Source of the DNA: Streptomyces albus subsp. albus
Lineage (GTDB): Bacteria; Actinomycetota; Actinomycetes; Streptomycetales; Streptomycetaceae
NCBI RefSeq assembly: GCF_000725885.1
Contig: NZ_JODR01000013.1
Span: 121,027 to 185,026 of the forward strand
Length of the DNA stretch: 64,000 nt
Reading direction: 5' to 3'
The notes below the pieces were generated by a model. That model worked only from the letters and a program-made list of their open reading frames with translations. It was not told the DNA's origin and ran no database searches. Both the position numbers and the translations under genes were made by a program. Below are positions 18,094-27,354 of this stretch, one piece after another. Positions within the stretch are counted from its first letter, which is position 1; each line of letters begins with the position of its first letter.

Positions 18094-21000
18094 TCAGTCG
18101 AACCAGCGGTCCCTGGCCAGCTCCGCCGCCCGGTCCGGGTCCTCCAGCAGGGCCATCACCTCGAAGCGGCGCGGCCAGGCGCCGGCCGCCCAGGCCAGCG
18201 CGGAGGCGAGCCCCTCCAGGGTGGCCGCGTGCACGGTGCCGTCCGGGGTGCGCCGCCAGTGCAGGTCCACGCCGCCGACCAGCAGTTCGTCGTGCTCCAC
18301 GTAGTACGCCGGGGCGTCCGGCAGCAGGTCCCGCACCGCCGCCGGCACCGCACGCCGCGTCCCCTCCCCGGCCGGCACCAGCTGCGCGACCGCCTCGCTC
18401 GCGCGGCGGACCTCCAGCAGTTCGGCCAGGTCCGCGGCGGCGGGCGGCGCCACCGGCAGCAGGGGGCGGCCGGTGAGCAGCGGCAGGGTGTCGGGCGCGT
18501 CGGCCACCAGGGCCTCGGCGGCCTCCACGACCACCGTCTCCCCGTCGCGGACGGCCCGCAGGTCCTCCGGGAGCGTCACCTCGGCCGGGTCCAGTCCGGC
18601 CGAGGCCAGCAGGGTGTAGAGGCCGTGCAGCTGGGCGCGGCCCACGGGCAGCGCCGGGTCGGCCAGCCGGGTCAGCAGTTCGGCGGGGCCGCCGGGCTCG
18701 GCCAGCAGCGCGGCTGCGGTGGTGCGTACGCCGAGCGCCCGCAGCACCCGCTCGTCGGTGACGGCGCCCGCGTCGGCCTCCTCGTACAGGCCGCGCAGCA
18801 GTACGTCGCCGCCGGCCGCCCGCAGCCCCGCCGGGCGGCGCCCGTCGAGCACGGGGTGCCCGCGCAGCCACCAGGCCGTGTAGGGCCGCACATCGGTGAC
18901 GGTGCCGTCGCCGAGCCGCACCTGCACCGGGGTGGTGAGGGCGTCCCGCAGCGGCGGCTGCGCCAGCATGGCCAGCGCTTCGGGCCAGCACGCGTCGTCC
19001 ACCAGGTCCAGATCGCGGACGGCCACCAGTTCGACGGCCACCGGGGGCACCGCGAGGGCGTCCTCGCCGGCGTCCGCCGCGAGCTGGTCCAGCACGTCCT
19101 CGCACCACACGTCCACCGCGTCCAGCAGGCCCGCGTCGTCGGGCTCGGGGTAGTCGGTGTCGCGGGGCTCGAAGCCGTCCGGGTCCAGCACCACGTCCTC
19201 GGCCCGCACCAGCGCGAAACCGGCCTGCACGCCGACAGCCGTCAGCGGCTGCTCGCCCCAGCGTTCGACCAGCTCCTCGGCACAGGCGGCCAGCTCGCCC
19301 TCGCGCAGCACCCGCGCGAACGGGCTGCCCGGCAGCACGAGTTCGGCCGCCGGGGCCGGCTCGCCGTCCTCGTCGGGCAGGGCCAGAGCCCCCAGCCAGG
19401 GCTCGTCACCGGGCGCCAGATGTGCGTCCCGCACCAGGCCGAGGACGGTCTCGGCCAGCTCCTCGGGGCCCGGGGCGCCCTCGTCCTCGTCCTCCCAGCT
19501 CTCCTCCGCGTCCAGCGAGGCGGCGACGGCGGCCCGCACCTGCGGGGTCGTCAGCACGGCCCGCGGGGTGGCGGGGGTGGCGCCCAGCTTCTCCAGCAGC
19601 GGGTGGACGGCGTCGGGGTGGGCGGCCTTCAGCCCGAGGCGGGCCAGCCGCTGTGGCCCGGCGGCGCCGTCGGGCAGCGGCAGCAGCACATGGCGGGGCC
19701 CGACGGTGGTGCGGCCGTCGGCGAGCGGCACCGGGAGCCCCGTCAGCCGGTCGGGGTCGATCCCGGTGAGGGAGTCGTAGAGCCGCCACCACCAGCCCGG
19801 GTCCCGCTCCACGCCGGTGAGCCGGTCAATGGCCTCGCCCAGCGGGACGCGGGCGACCTGGAGGGCCCGCAGCTCGGTGCGGCGCTCCAGCCCGGCGGGC
19901 AGCAGGTTGGGGAAGAGCTCGGCGAGCACGGCGACGGTGGCGGCGTTCGCGCCCTCGACCAGTTCGGCGTCGCGGGGCCGCAGCGCGTACGGCTCCTCGG
20001 CGCCCTGCTCGTCGCGGTGCGAGGCGGCGGCGGCCAGGAACGGCACCTCGGGCAGCCGCTCCAGCACCAGTGCGCGCAGCTCGCCGTCCAGCTCGCCCAG
20101 TCCCAGCGGTCCGGGCACCAGGCCGAGGGTGGCGGTGGAGACGGGCTGCCAGTCGCGCAGCAGCGCGGCGTAGGTGTCGGCGGCCCGCGTGAGCAGGAAC
20201 CGGGTCAGCGGGCCGGGCGCGACGTGGCGGCGGGTGGGCTCCAGCGGGAAGGAGGCCAGCAACAGCGCGGGCAGCCCCAAAGGTTCGTCGGTCGGGGTGG
20301 GGGCGTGCACACAGGCGGCGGTGCGCGGCTCGCGCGGGGCGCCGTCCTCGTCCACCGGCACCGCCCAGGTCACCGTCCACACGGGGCGGGTGCGCTCCTC
20401 CACCGGGCGGTCGGCCAGCAACTCCGGGTCGGTGACGCCGCTGTCGCGGGCCAGCCGCCAGCGGGTGGTGCCGGCGGCGGAGTCCGCGATCCGCACGTAG
20501 GGGTCCTCGTCGTGGCGGGTGAGGGTGCGGGTGGTGCCGTCGAGCTCCACGACGACCTCGGCCAGGCCGGGCAGGGCGAGCAGCAGCGCGTCGTCCACGG
20601 ACTCCAGCAGCCTGCGGGTGAGGGCCTGCGCGGCCTCGTCCCGCAGCGGGAGCAGCACGGCGGTGTCGTACCCCTCGGGCACCGCGCCGGCGGGGGCGGT
20701 GGCGGGCAGCGGGAGCCGCAGCAGCGGTACGTGCTCGCCACGGCGGGCCAGTTCGGCGGCCAGCTCGGGGCTGTCGGCGGCGGCCCGCCGGGTCAGTTCG
20801 CGGGCCTCTTCGAGGGACCAGCGCACCCCCTGGCCGTCCCGGGTGACGACGGACGGTTCGTCGGTGACGGCGAGGACGGCGGAGAAGCCGACCCCGAACC
20901 GGCCGACGGGCGCCTCGCCGGGCTCGTCGCGCTTGGCGGAGGCCCGCAGGGTGGAGAGCGATTCGACCCCGGCGGCGTCCAGCGGCCGGCCGGTGTTGGC

Positions 21001-21240
21001 CGCGCGCAGCGTGCCGTCGCCGTCGAGGGTGAGCAGCAGCCGGCCGGGCACCCCGGCGCGGGCGGCGGCGTCGGAGGCGTTCTGCGCCAGTTCGACCACG
21101 AGGCGGTCGCGGTAGCCGCCCAGCGCCAGGTCCTGCTCGGCGTTGGCGTCCTCCCGGAACCGGGCCGCCGACGCCTGCCAGGCGTCCAGTACCCGCTGCC
21201 GCAGCAGCGCCGTCCCGAACGAGTCCCCCACCGTGTCCAT
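18094..21240 (-). CDS. Sacsin-like GHKL ATP-binding protein (1048 aa)
   Basis: This very large protein has an N-terminal GHKL (Hsp90-type) ATPase domain like that of sacsin: N-box E50-LAQN54-ASD, ANTGRPLD near 81-88 and the lid loop VGRFGVGFS (112-120). The remaining ~850 residues are acidic, Leu/Ala-rich and show no recognisable second domain, although sacsin-type repeats are possible. The ATG at 21240 is chosen because AGGAGG lies 9 nt upstream; an in-frame GTG at 21261 has none. It stands between the metal-binding protein and the DUF3027 gene, both on the same strand. A chaperone-like or surveillance role is plausible; none is shown by sequence. Confidence 0.88.
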   Translation of the reverse strand: MDTVGDSFGTALLRQRVLDAWQASAARFREDANAEQDLALGGYRDRLVVELAQNASDAAARAGVPGRLLLTLDGDGTLRAANTGRPLDAAGVESLSTLRASAKRDEPGEAPVGRFGVGFSAVLAVTDEPSVVTRDGQGVRWSLEEARELTRRAAADSPELAAELARRGEHVPLLRLPLPATAPAGAVPEGYDTAVLLPLRDEAAQALTRRLLESVDDALLLALPGLAEVVVELDGTTRTLTRHDEDPYVRIADSAAGTTRWRLARDSGVTDPELLADRPVEERTRPVWTVTWAVPVDEDGAPREPRTAACVHAPTPTDEPLGLPALLLASFPLEPTRRHVAPGPLTRFLLTRAADTYAALLRDWQPVSTATLGLVPGPLGLGELDGELRALVLERLPEVPFLAAAASHRDEQGAEEPYALRPRDAELVEGANAATVAVLAELFPNLLPAGLERRTELRALQVARVPLGEAIDRLTGVERDPGWWWRLYDSLTGIDPDRLTGLPVPLADGRTTVGPRHVLLPLPDGAAGPQRLARLGLKAAHPDAVHPLLEKLGATPATPRAVLTTPQVRAAVAASLDAEESWEDEDEGAPGPEELAETVLGLVRDAHLAPGDEPWLGALALPDEDGEPAPAAELVLPGSPFARVLREGELAACAEELVERWGEQPLTAVGVQAGFALVRAEDVVLDPDGFEPRDTDYPEPDDAGLLDAVDVWCEDVLDQLAADAGEDALAVPPVAVELVAVRDLDLVDDACWPEALAMLAQPPLRDALTTPVQVRLGDGTVTDVRPYTAWWLRGHPVLDGRRPAGLRAAGGDVLLRGLYEEADAGAVTDERVLRALGVRTTAAALLAEPGGPAELLTRLADPALPVGRAQLHGLYTLLASAGLDPAEVTLPEDLRAVRDGETVVVEAAEALVADAPDTLPLLTGRPLLPVAPPAAADLAELLEVRRASEAVAQLVPAGEGTRRAVPAAVRDLLPDAPAYYVEHDELLVGGVDLHWRRTPDGTVHAATLEGLASALAWAAGAWPRRFEVMALLEDPDRAAELARDRWFD

Positions 21241-21364
21241 CGCCACCGGCCTCCTCGACACTCGTGTCCGTCCCCGTCACCCCGTGGGCCCGGCACCGGA
21301 GGCGGTACCTCGGTGCAGGGCGAGAGGGAAGGTTACGGCACGCGGCGGCGGCCCCCGCCCCGGC

Positions 21365-22234
21365 TCAGCCGGCCGGGGTGCTGCCCGGGCCGTCGCCGCC
21401 GGGTTCCTCGGCCGGGCCCAGCGGGTCGGCCACCGTCTCGTCGACGACGGGGGGCGGCGGCTGCGGGGTACGCGGCATCACGGCCGCCTCGGAGTGGCCG
21501 CCGCATCCGAAGGAGAGGGAGACGACGTGCCCGTCGGCGGGGCTGTACTCGTTGGCGCACACCCCGAACGCCTGCCGCAGCGAGCCGGCCATCGGCACCA
21601 GGAAGCCGCAGCTCATACAGCTGGCGGGGGCGGCCTGCGCCATCGGGGTCTTGGGGCCGTAGGACTCCTCCCAGCGGTCCGCGGCGGTGTGCAGCCCGAA
21701 CCGGGACAGCACCCGGGGGCGGCCCATGCCGATCTCCTCGGCGACGGCGGCGATCGCCGCACGCGAGGGCCCCGCGTCGCCGGGCCGGTCGGCGACGGGC
21801 GAGTCGGGCAGCGGCTCGTCCTCACCGGTGAATCCCGGCTCCAGCCGCAGGTCGTCCGCGTCGGTCGGCAGCAGGTCGCCGGGGCCCAGGTCGCCGGGGC
21901 GCAGCCGCTCGCTCCAGGGCACCCACTCGGGTGCCAGCACGGCGTCGGGGCCGGGCAGCAGCACGGACTCGTCCACGGTGACGTTCTTGGCGCGGGAGGC
22001 GCGGGCCACGGTCACGGCCCAGCGCCAGCCCCGGTAGCCGGGCTCTTGGGCCTCGAAGAAGTGGGTGACCACACGGTCCGCGTCGGCGACGGCCTCCAGC
22101 CAGGCACCGACCGCGCCGGGCCCCGCCGTCTCCTCGGCCGCGGCCCTGGCCAGCTCCACGGCCTCGGCGCACAGTCGGTCGGGGGCGCGCCGGCTCCGCG
22201 CGCCCGGGCTCGTTCTCCGGGTCGCGGCACTCAT
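21365..22234 (-). CDS. DUF3027 domain protein
   Basis: This 289-residue actinobacterial protein of the DUF3027 type begins, after a basic tail, with 'CAEAVELARAAAEE ... VGAWLEAVADADRVVTHFFEAQEPGYRGWRW'. The C-terminal half has a likely zinc site: SCMSCGF, then VCANEYSP and FGCGGHSE (C-x2-C...C...C). The middle is acidic. The ending is Pro/Gly-rich. It is divergent from an MFS gene across a 276-bp gap. Function is unknown. Its conservation next to the mqnB/mqnD region in Streptomyces is from memory. Confidence 0.85.
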   Translation of the reverse strand: MSAATRRTSPGARSRRAPDRLCAEAVELARAAAEETAGPGAVGAWLEAVADADRVVTHFFEAQEPGYRGWRWAVTVARASRAKNVTVDESVLLPGPDAVLAPEWVPWSERLRPGDLGPGDLLPTDADDLRLEPGFTGEDEPLPDSPVADRPGDAGPSRAAIAAVAEEIGMGRPRVLSRFGLHTAADRWEESYGPKTPMAQAAPASCMSCGFLVPMAGSLRQAFGVCANEYSPADGHVVSLSFGCGGHSEAAVMPRTPQPPPPVVDETVADPLGPAEEPGGDGPGSTPAG

Positions 22235-22510
22235 GCAGCACTCACAGAAATCGTCTCTCCTACGCCGTAGCGCCGTTGTCGGCGTGCGCTGCCCGGACGG
22301 CCACGAGTGGAGGGGCGGGGTCGGGGACGGAGCGGGACCGGGTGGCCGCTGCGACGTCCGCGCCCGCGCTCAAAGGCCATACGGTGCGCACCGTTCACCC
22401 ACGCTACCCCACAGGGTCACCCGGGGAATCCGCAGCCAGCCGTCGGACCGGGCCGCCGGGGCCGCGAGAAGGCACGAACCGGGCGCGTGTCGTGGGGCAC
22501 ACTGAACTGC

Positions 22511-23959
22511 GTGCCTGTCGACAAGCCCGGCAAACGCAGCAAACCGAGCGCGGCCCGCCGCGCCGGCCGTGCGCTGCGGCGCCCGCCGGCGGCCCTGGCA
22601 CGCCGTATCCGGCGCGCCACCCACGCGGGCGGCGCCGGGGAGTCCGGACTCGGCAAACTGATCGAACTGCACGCCGTCAACTCGGCGGGCGACATGCTCA
22701 TCACCGTCGCGCTCGCCTCCACCGTCTTCTTCTCCGTTCCCACGGGCGAGGCCCGCGGACGGGTCGCCCTCTACCTGGCGGTGACGATGGCGCCCTTCGC
22801 CCTCCTCGCCCCCGTCGTCGGCCCCCTGCTGGACCGCCTCCCGCACGGGCGGCGCGCCGCGATGGCCGCCGCCATGCTGGCCCGCGCCCTGCTCGCCCTG
22901 AGCATGGCGGGCGCGGTGGCCACGGGAGGGCTGGAGCTGTACCCGGCGGCCCTGGGGGTGCTGGTCTCCTCCAAGGCGTACGGGGTGGTGCGCTCGGCGG
23001 TGGTGCCCCGGCTGCTGCCGCCGCGGATCTCGCTGGTGAAGGCGAACTCGCGGGTCACGCTCGCCGGGCTGCTGGCCACCGGCGCCGCCGCACCGGCCGC
23101 CGCGGGGCTGCACGCGCTGGGCGCCCGCTGGCCGCTGTACGGGGCCTTCGTGCTGTTCCTGGTGGGGACGTTCCTCTCCTTCTCCCTCGACCCCAAGGTC
23201 GACTCGGCCAAGGGCGAGCGACCCGCCCGGCTGACCAAGAGCGCGGAGCCCGGGGACGGGGAGGGCACGGAGCCCGCCCGGTCCGGTGCGGGCTCCGGGG
23301 AGCGGCGGCCCCGCGAGGGTGGGGGCGCCGGGGAGCCGCAGCGGCGCGAAGGTGCGCCCCGCCCCGGGCTGCGGACGGTCGGCGGTGCCGTGCTCAACGC
23401 GCTCTCGGCGAACGCCGCGCTGCGCGGCCTGTCGGGCTTCCTCACCTTCTTCCTGGCGTTCCTGCTGCGCGAGCACCCCCTCCACGGGCTCTCGGCCGCC
23501 GTCTCGCTGGGCCTGGCCGGGGTGGCGGCCGGCGGCGGGAACGCCCTGGGCACCGCACTGGGCGCCTGGCTGCGGGCCCGCGCCCCCGAGGTGATCATCA
23601 CGGCTGTGCTGTTCTGCGCGCTCGGGGTGACGGTCGCCGCCACGGTGTTCTACGGCCCCGTCGCGGTGACCGCCGTCGCCGCCACGGCCGGCATCGTCCA
23701 GGCGCTGGGCAAGCTGTCGCTGGACGCGCTGATCCAGCGCGATGTGCCCGAGCAGGTCCGCACCTCCGCCTTCGCCCGCTCCGAGACGCTGATGCAGATG
23801 TCCTGGGTGCTCGGCGGCGGGCTGGCCATGGTGCTGCCGCTGGCCGGCCGGCTCGGCACGGGCGTGGCCGCCGGGGTGGTCGCCGCCGGGGTGGCCGTCT
23901 CCGTGCGGGGGCTGCTGGCCGCGGCCCGGCGCGGCGGGCCCCGCGCCCGCCTCTCGTGA
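22511..23959 (+). CDS. MFS transporter
   Basis: This 482-residue membrane protein has twelve predicted helices, starting with 'LGKLIELHAVNSAGDMLITVALASTVFF' after a basic 45-residue N-terminus. A charged, Gly/Glu/Arg-rich cytoplasmic loop of about 60 residues lies between helices 6 and 7, longer than usual for MFS proteins. The GTG at 22511 is chosen because it keeps the basic N-terminus and follows CACACT by 7 nt; no ribosome site is evident, so the mRNA may be leaderless. The transported compound is unknown. It is divergent from the DUF3027 gene. Confidence 0.88.
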   Translation: MPVDKPGKRSKPSAARRAGRALRRPPAALARRIRRATHAGGAGESGLGKLIELHAVNSAGDMLITVALASTVFFSVPTGEARGRVALYLAVTMAPFALLAPVVGPLLDRLPHGRRAAMAAAMLARALLALSMAGAVATGGLELYPAALGVLVSSKAYGVVRSAVVPRLLPPRISLVKANSRVTLAGLLATGAAAPAAAGLHALGARWPLYGAFVLFLVGTFLSFSLDPKVDSAKGERPARLTKSAEPGDGEGTEPARSGAGSGERRPREGGGAGEPQRREGAPRPGLRTVGGAVLNALSANAALRGLSGFLTFFLAFLLREHPLHGLSAAVSLGLAGVAAGGGNALGTALGAWLRARAPEVIITAVLFCALGVTVAATVFYGPVAVTAVAATAGIVQALGKLSLDALIQRDVPEQVRTSAFARSETLMQMSWVLGGGLAMVLPLAGRLGTGVAAGVVAAGVAVSVRGLLAAARRGGPRARLS

Positions 23960-24071
23960 CGGCGCGGCACGTACGACGGGACGCGGCGGGGCCGTCACCC
24001 GCGCGCGGGCGGTGACACGGCACGCCGTACCCCCGCGACGCACTGCGGCGGTCGCCCGATAGCCTGCCCGC

Positions 24072-24593
24072 ATGAGCAAGCTCGCGCGGCAGGGCCGCAT
24101 GTCGTCACAGTCGCGGCGGGGGATGCGCACCGCCGCCGCCCTCGGTGCCGCTTCGCTCGGCCTCGTCGCTCTCTCGGCGTGCGAGCAGCCGACGCCCATG
24201 GTGACCGCGACGGTGGGCGGGGACTCGGTCTCCACCGAAGCCGCCTGCTACGACGACGGCAAGGCGATCCCGCAGGACGACGTACGCAAGTGCCTCGGCA
24301 AGAAGGCCGAGAAGACGATCTCCGTCGGCACCGGTGACAAGCTGCGGATCGGTGTGGACCCCAAGACCGCCGAGGACGGCTGGCTCGTCCTGGTCGACGG
24401 GAAGCCCGCGCTGCCCGAGCCGTTGAAGAAGACGTACTACTCCTTCCCCGGCGAAGCGTTCTTCCAGCAGCAGTCCCAGTCGGGCCAGCCGTCGGCGCCG
24501 TCGAAGAACGTCCAGGTCACCGTCGTGCAGACGTCCGGCGGTGACTTCAACGGGATCTGGCACGTCAACCTGAAGAACAAGACCGGGGAGTAG
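24072..24593 (+). CDS. DUF2771 lipoprotein
   Basis: This 173-residue exported lipoprotein has a signal peptide ending in the lipobox LSAC (C37), a conserved Cys pair (AACYDDGK, RKCLGKK) that could form a disulfide, and a C-terminal 'VTVVQTSGGDFNGIWHVNLKN'. It matches my memory of the actinobacterial DUF2771 family. TAGCCT at 24060-24065 lies exactly 6 nt before the ATG, so a leaderless mRNA is likely. The futalosine hydrolase gene follows after 9 bp and is probably cotranscribed. Function is unknown. Confidence 0.9.
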   Translation: MSKLARQGRMSSQSRRGMRTAAALGAASLGLVALSACEQPTPMVTATVGGDSVSTEAACYDDGKAIPQDDVRKCLGKKAEKTISVGTGDKLRIGVDPKTAEDGWLVLVDGKPALPEPLKKTYYSFPGEAFFQQQSQSGQPSAPSKNVQVTVVQTSGGDFNGIWHVNLKNKTGE

Positions 24594-24602
24594 GCGACAG
24601 CG

Positions 24603-25280
24603 GTGCTCGCAGCGTTCGAGCGGGTGCTCGTCGTGTGCGCCGTACCGGCGGAGCGTGACGCCGTGGCGACCGCGACGCGGGGCATGGGCCCGCGCGTCGA
24701 GGTCGTCGCCGGCGGCGTCGGCCCCGCCGCTGTGGCGGCGAGCACCACCGCCGCCCTGCTGACGGCCCGCCACGCGGGCCGCCCCTACGACCTGGTGGTG
24801 GCGGCCGGTATCGCCGGCGGTTTCGCCGCCGCCGGCGTCCACGTCGGCGACACGGTGGTCGCCGACCGCATCGTCGCCGCCGACCTGGGCGCCGAACTGC
24901 CGCCCACCCCGCAGTCCCCGGCCGGTTTCGCCTCCGTCGCCGACCTCGGTTTCGGCGCCGTCGAGCACCGGCCCCCGCCCGCTGTGGTCTCGGCCGCCGC
25001 CGAGGCGGCCGGCGCCAGGACCGGTGCCGTGCTCAGCGTCTCCACCACCACCGGCACCGACGAGCGCGCCGCACAGCTGCTGGCGCGGCATCCGGATGCC
25101 GCCGCGGAGGCGATGGAGGGCTTCGGCGTCGCGGAGGCCGTCGCCGCGCACTCCGCCCCGACCCCCGTCCTGGAGGTCCGCACCGTCTCCAACGCCGTCG
25201 GCCTGCGGAACCGCGCCGCCTGGCGCATCCCGCAGGCGCTGGCCGCGCTCTCCACGGCCTTCGGCAAGCTGGCCGGATAG
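24603..25280 (+). CDS. mqnB: Futalosine hydrolase
   Basis: This 225-residue nucleoside-phosphorylase-fold enzyme removes the nucleobase (hypoxanthine) from futalosine in the alternative menaquinone pathway. Typical features are 'VLVVCAVPAERDAV' at the N-terminus, the base-binding 'VVAAGIAGGF', and the active-site 'AEAMEGFGVAEAVAAH' and 'VRTVSNAVGLRNR'. The GTG at 24603 follows the DUF2771 stop by 9 bp. The downstream mqnD gene catalyses a later step, which strongly supports the assignment over other nucleosidases. Confidence 0.94.
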   Translation: MLAAFERVLVVCAVPAERDAVATATRGMGPRVEVVAGGVGPAAVAASTTAALLTARHAGRPYDLVVAAGIAGGFAAAGVHVGDTVVADRIVAADLGAELPPTPQSPAGFASVADLGFGAVEHRPPPAVVSAAAEAAGARTGAVLSVSTTTGTDERAAQLLARHPDAAAEAMEGFGVAEAVAAHSAPTPVLEVRTVSNAVGLRNRAAWRIPQALAALSTAFGKLAG

Positions 25281-25353
25281 CCCGGCCCGGCGACGGCCGC
25301 GCCGCGGCACCGGCCGCCCCTACCCGGGAGCACCACACGGAAGGATGCCCGTC

Positions 25354-26211
25354 ATGGCCATAACAGCCCCCGTATCGATCGCCTACTCGCCCTGCCCCAA
25401 CGACACGTTCGTCTTCGAGGCGTGGGCGCACGGCCGGGTGCCGGACGCGGCCCCGCCGCAGGTCACGTTCGCCGACATCGACGTCACCAACGGCATGGCC
25501 GAACGCGGCGAACTCGACGTGCTGAAGGTGTCCTACGCGGTGCTGCCGTGGGTGCTGGAGGAGTACGCGCTGCTGCCCTGCGGCGGGGCACTCGGCCGGG
25601 GCTGCGGCCCGCTGGTCCTCACCGGCGAGCCCGGCGACGCTGCGGCACTGAGCGGCAAGAAGGTGGCGGTCCCCAGCGAACGCTCCACCGCCTACCTGCT
25701 CTTCCGGCTGTGGGCCGCCGCCGAGGTGCCCGGCGGCGTGGGCGAGATCGTCGTGCTGCCCTTCCACGAGATCATGCCCGCCGTACGGGACGGCGCGGTC
25801 GACGCGGGGCTCGTCATCCACGAGGCCCGCTTCACCTACCAGCAGTACGGGCTGCACAAGCTGGCCGACATGGGCGAGCACTGGGAGGCCACCACGGGCC
25901 TGCCCATCCCGCTGGGCGCCATCATCGCCAAGCGCTCACTGGGCACCAAGACGCTGCGCTCGCTGGCGGAGACCATCCGCACCTCCGTGCGGATGGCGTG
26001 GCAGGACCCGGACGCGTCCCGGCCCTACGTGCTGGAGCACGCGCAGGAGATGGACCCGGCCGTGGCCGAGCAGCACATCGGTCTGTACGTGAACGCGTTC
26101 ACCGAGAACCTGGGCGACGACGGCTACGCGGCCGTCCGCGGCCTGCTCGACCGTGCGGCGGCCGAGGGGCTGGTGCCGCCCCTCGGCCCGGAAGCGCTGG
26201 CCTTCCCCTGA
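25354..26211 (+). CDS. mqnD: 1,4-dihydroxy-6-naphthoate synthase
   Basis: This 285-residue periplasmic-binding-protein-like enzyme converts cyclic dehypoxanthine futalosine to 1,4-dihydroxy-6-naphthoate in menaquinone synthesis. It starts with the family motif 'SIAYSPCPNDTFVFEAWAHG', with 'VIHEARFTYQQYGL' (catalytic His) in the middle. The ATG at 25354 is preferred over 25345, because GGAAGG lies 9 nt before it but directly abuts the earlier ATG. It follows mqnB by 73 bp in the same direction. Confidence 0.95.
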   Translation: MAITAPVSIAYSPCPNDTFVFEAWAHGRVPDAAPPQVTFADIDVTNGMAERGELDVLKVSYAVLPWVLEEYALLPCGGALGRGCGPLVLTGEPGDAAALSGKKVAVPSERSTAYLLFRLWAAAEVPGGVGEIVVLPFHEIMPAVRDGAVDAGLVIHEARFTYQQYGLHKLADMGEHWEATTGLPIPLGAIIAKRSLGTKTLRSLAETIRTSVRMAWQDPDASRPYVLEHAQEMDPAVAEQHIGLYVNAFTENLGDDGYAAVRGLLDRAAAEGLVPPLGPEALAFP

Positions 26212-26247
26212 CCGGCGCCCGCGTGCGGTCGCCGGCCGGGTGGGCCC

Positions 26248-26631
26248 TCAGACGTCGAGCTGGTCGGCGACCGCGCGCAGCATGCCGGCGATCTTGCGGC
26301 CCTGCTGCTTGTCGGGGTAGCGGCCCCGCTCCAGCGACTGGGAGACGCCGTCGAGCAGTGTGGTGAGGTCCTGCACGATCGAGGCCAGCTCGTCGGGCTT
26401 GCGGCGCAGCGCCGCCGCCACCGACGGGGTCGGATCCAGCAGGGTCAGGGAGAGCGCCTGGTCACCGCGCTGCCCGGCGACGACGCCGAACTCCACGCGC
26501 TGACCGGGCTTGAGCGTGTCCACGCCGTCCGGGAGCACGGACGAGTGCACGAAGACGTCACCGCCGTCGTCGCGGGAGAGAAAGCCGAAGCCCTTCTCAC
26601 TGTTGAACCACTTGACCTTGCCGGTAGGCAC
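26248..26631 (-). CDS. Cold-shock domain protein with C-terminal extension
   Basis: This 127-residue RNA/ssDNA-binding protein has a cold-shock domain in residues 1-66: RNP1 KGFGFL (13-18) and RNP2 VFVHS (26-30). An additional ~60-residue helical extension (SVAAALRRKPDELASIVQDL...) is missing from the 67-residue CspA type. Such extended Csps are common in Streptomyces. The start is GTG at 26631, with GAGGAC upstream. It is convergent with mqnD. The extension may mediate dimerisation or partner binding; that is inference. Confidence 0.93.
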   Translation of the reverse strand: MPTGKVKWFNSEKGFGFLSRDDGGDVFVHSSVLPDGVDTLKPGQRVEFGVVAGQRGDQALSLTLLDPTPSVAAALRRKPDELASIVQDLTTLLDGVSQSLERGRYPDKQQGRKIAGMLRAVADQLDV

Positions 26632-26931
26632 GTCTGTCCTCGTCCTCGTACTCGTCCGGAAAACACCGGGGCTGCGGCTGTCGGATACTGGCTGGCTCTG
26701 CTGTGCTGAGGCGGACAGGCCCCGGACTCCACTGTGGATCCCGGCCCCCGACCCCCCGGATAGCAGTCGGGCGGGCCGCATGACCCGCCACCACCAAGGT
26801 TAATGGCCCCGGGCGCCGTGGCAAGGTGCCGTCGGACGGGAGGTGCGTCGCCGAGCCGGGCCGGGCCTCCCGCTCGGGTCGGCCGGGTGCCCCTGAGCCG
26901 GAGCACCCGTCCCCGGATCTACCCTGTGTGG
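26632..26931. other. 300-bp gap: cold-shock leader and divergent promoter
   Basis: No gene was recognised here. The part next to the cold-shock gene (26632-26720) is less GC-rich than its surroundings, with short A/C-rich stretches, as expected of a long 5' leader. The far end carries TACCCT at 26920-26925, a -10-like hexamer exactly 6 nt before the next gene's GTG. A cold-responsive leader structure is possible but cannot be judged by eye. Confidence 0.4.
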
Positions 26932-27165
26932 GTGAATGCTGAAACTCCGTCCGCCGGTGATCTTCTTGTCCGTATCGGCGGGATCGTCTTCCTGATCGGC
27001 GCCGTGGCCACGGTCGTCACGGTCGCCCCGCTGTTCCTGGGCACCAAGCCGTTCCCGGCGCCCGCCTACTTCGTCTGCATGCTGATGGGCCTCGGCTTCC
27101 TGCTGGCCGGGGCCGGTGTCGTCCGCTCCGCACTGGCGCAGCGGCGGACCGCGCAGGACGCCTGA
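26932..27165 (+). CDS. Small two-helix membrane protein
   Basis: This 77-residue protein has two hydrophobic helices (about 14-36 and 42-64) and the basic tail VRSALAQRRTAQDA. The GTG at 26932 (GTG AAT GCT) is chosen because the helix register starts there and TACCCT lies exactly 6 nt upstream; there is no ribosome site. It is divergent from the cold-shock gene and followed by a perfect hairpin. Function is unknown, and the family was not recognised with certainty. Confidence 0.8.
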   Translation: MNAETPSAGDLLVRIGGIVFLIGAVATVVTVAPLFLGTKPFPAPAYFVCMLMGLGFLLAGAGVVRSALAQRRTAQDA

Positions 27166-27171
27166 TCCTTT

Positions 27172-27194
27172 GGCGGCGGGGCGGCCCCGCCGCC
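27172..27194. terminator. Hairpin terminator
   Basis: GGCGGCGGGG (27172-27181) and CCCCGCCGCC (27185-27194) form a perfect 10-bp stem with a 3-nt loop, 6 bp past the stop codon of the small membrane protein. The rest of the 189-bp gap to the convergent HAD gene shows only GC-rich sequence. Confidence 0.75.
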
Positions 27195-27354
27195 GGAGGG
27201 TCACCGTGCCGCGCGGTCAGTGACGCGGTTCACAGACGTATTCGACGGGACGGCAACCGCCCGAGGGGCCGGGGCCGTTCCGGGCGCCCAGCGGCGGGCG
27301 AGCGGCAGCCGCAGGCGGAGCCGCAGACGGAGCGACTGCCGTCCGGCAGACGGC

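Noticed and set aside
17962..21831. Very long open frame on the plus strand opposite the sacsin-like gene
   Set aside because: It is antisense to a gene with a clear ATPase domain, has a Gly/Gln/Arg-rich composition typical of GC-rich shadow frames, and shows no domain.
24603..25280. MTA/SAH nucleosidase instead of futalosine hydrolase
   Set aside because: The fold is shared, but the adjoining mqnD gene and the EGFGVAEA motif fit MqnB.
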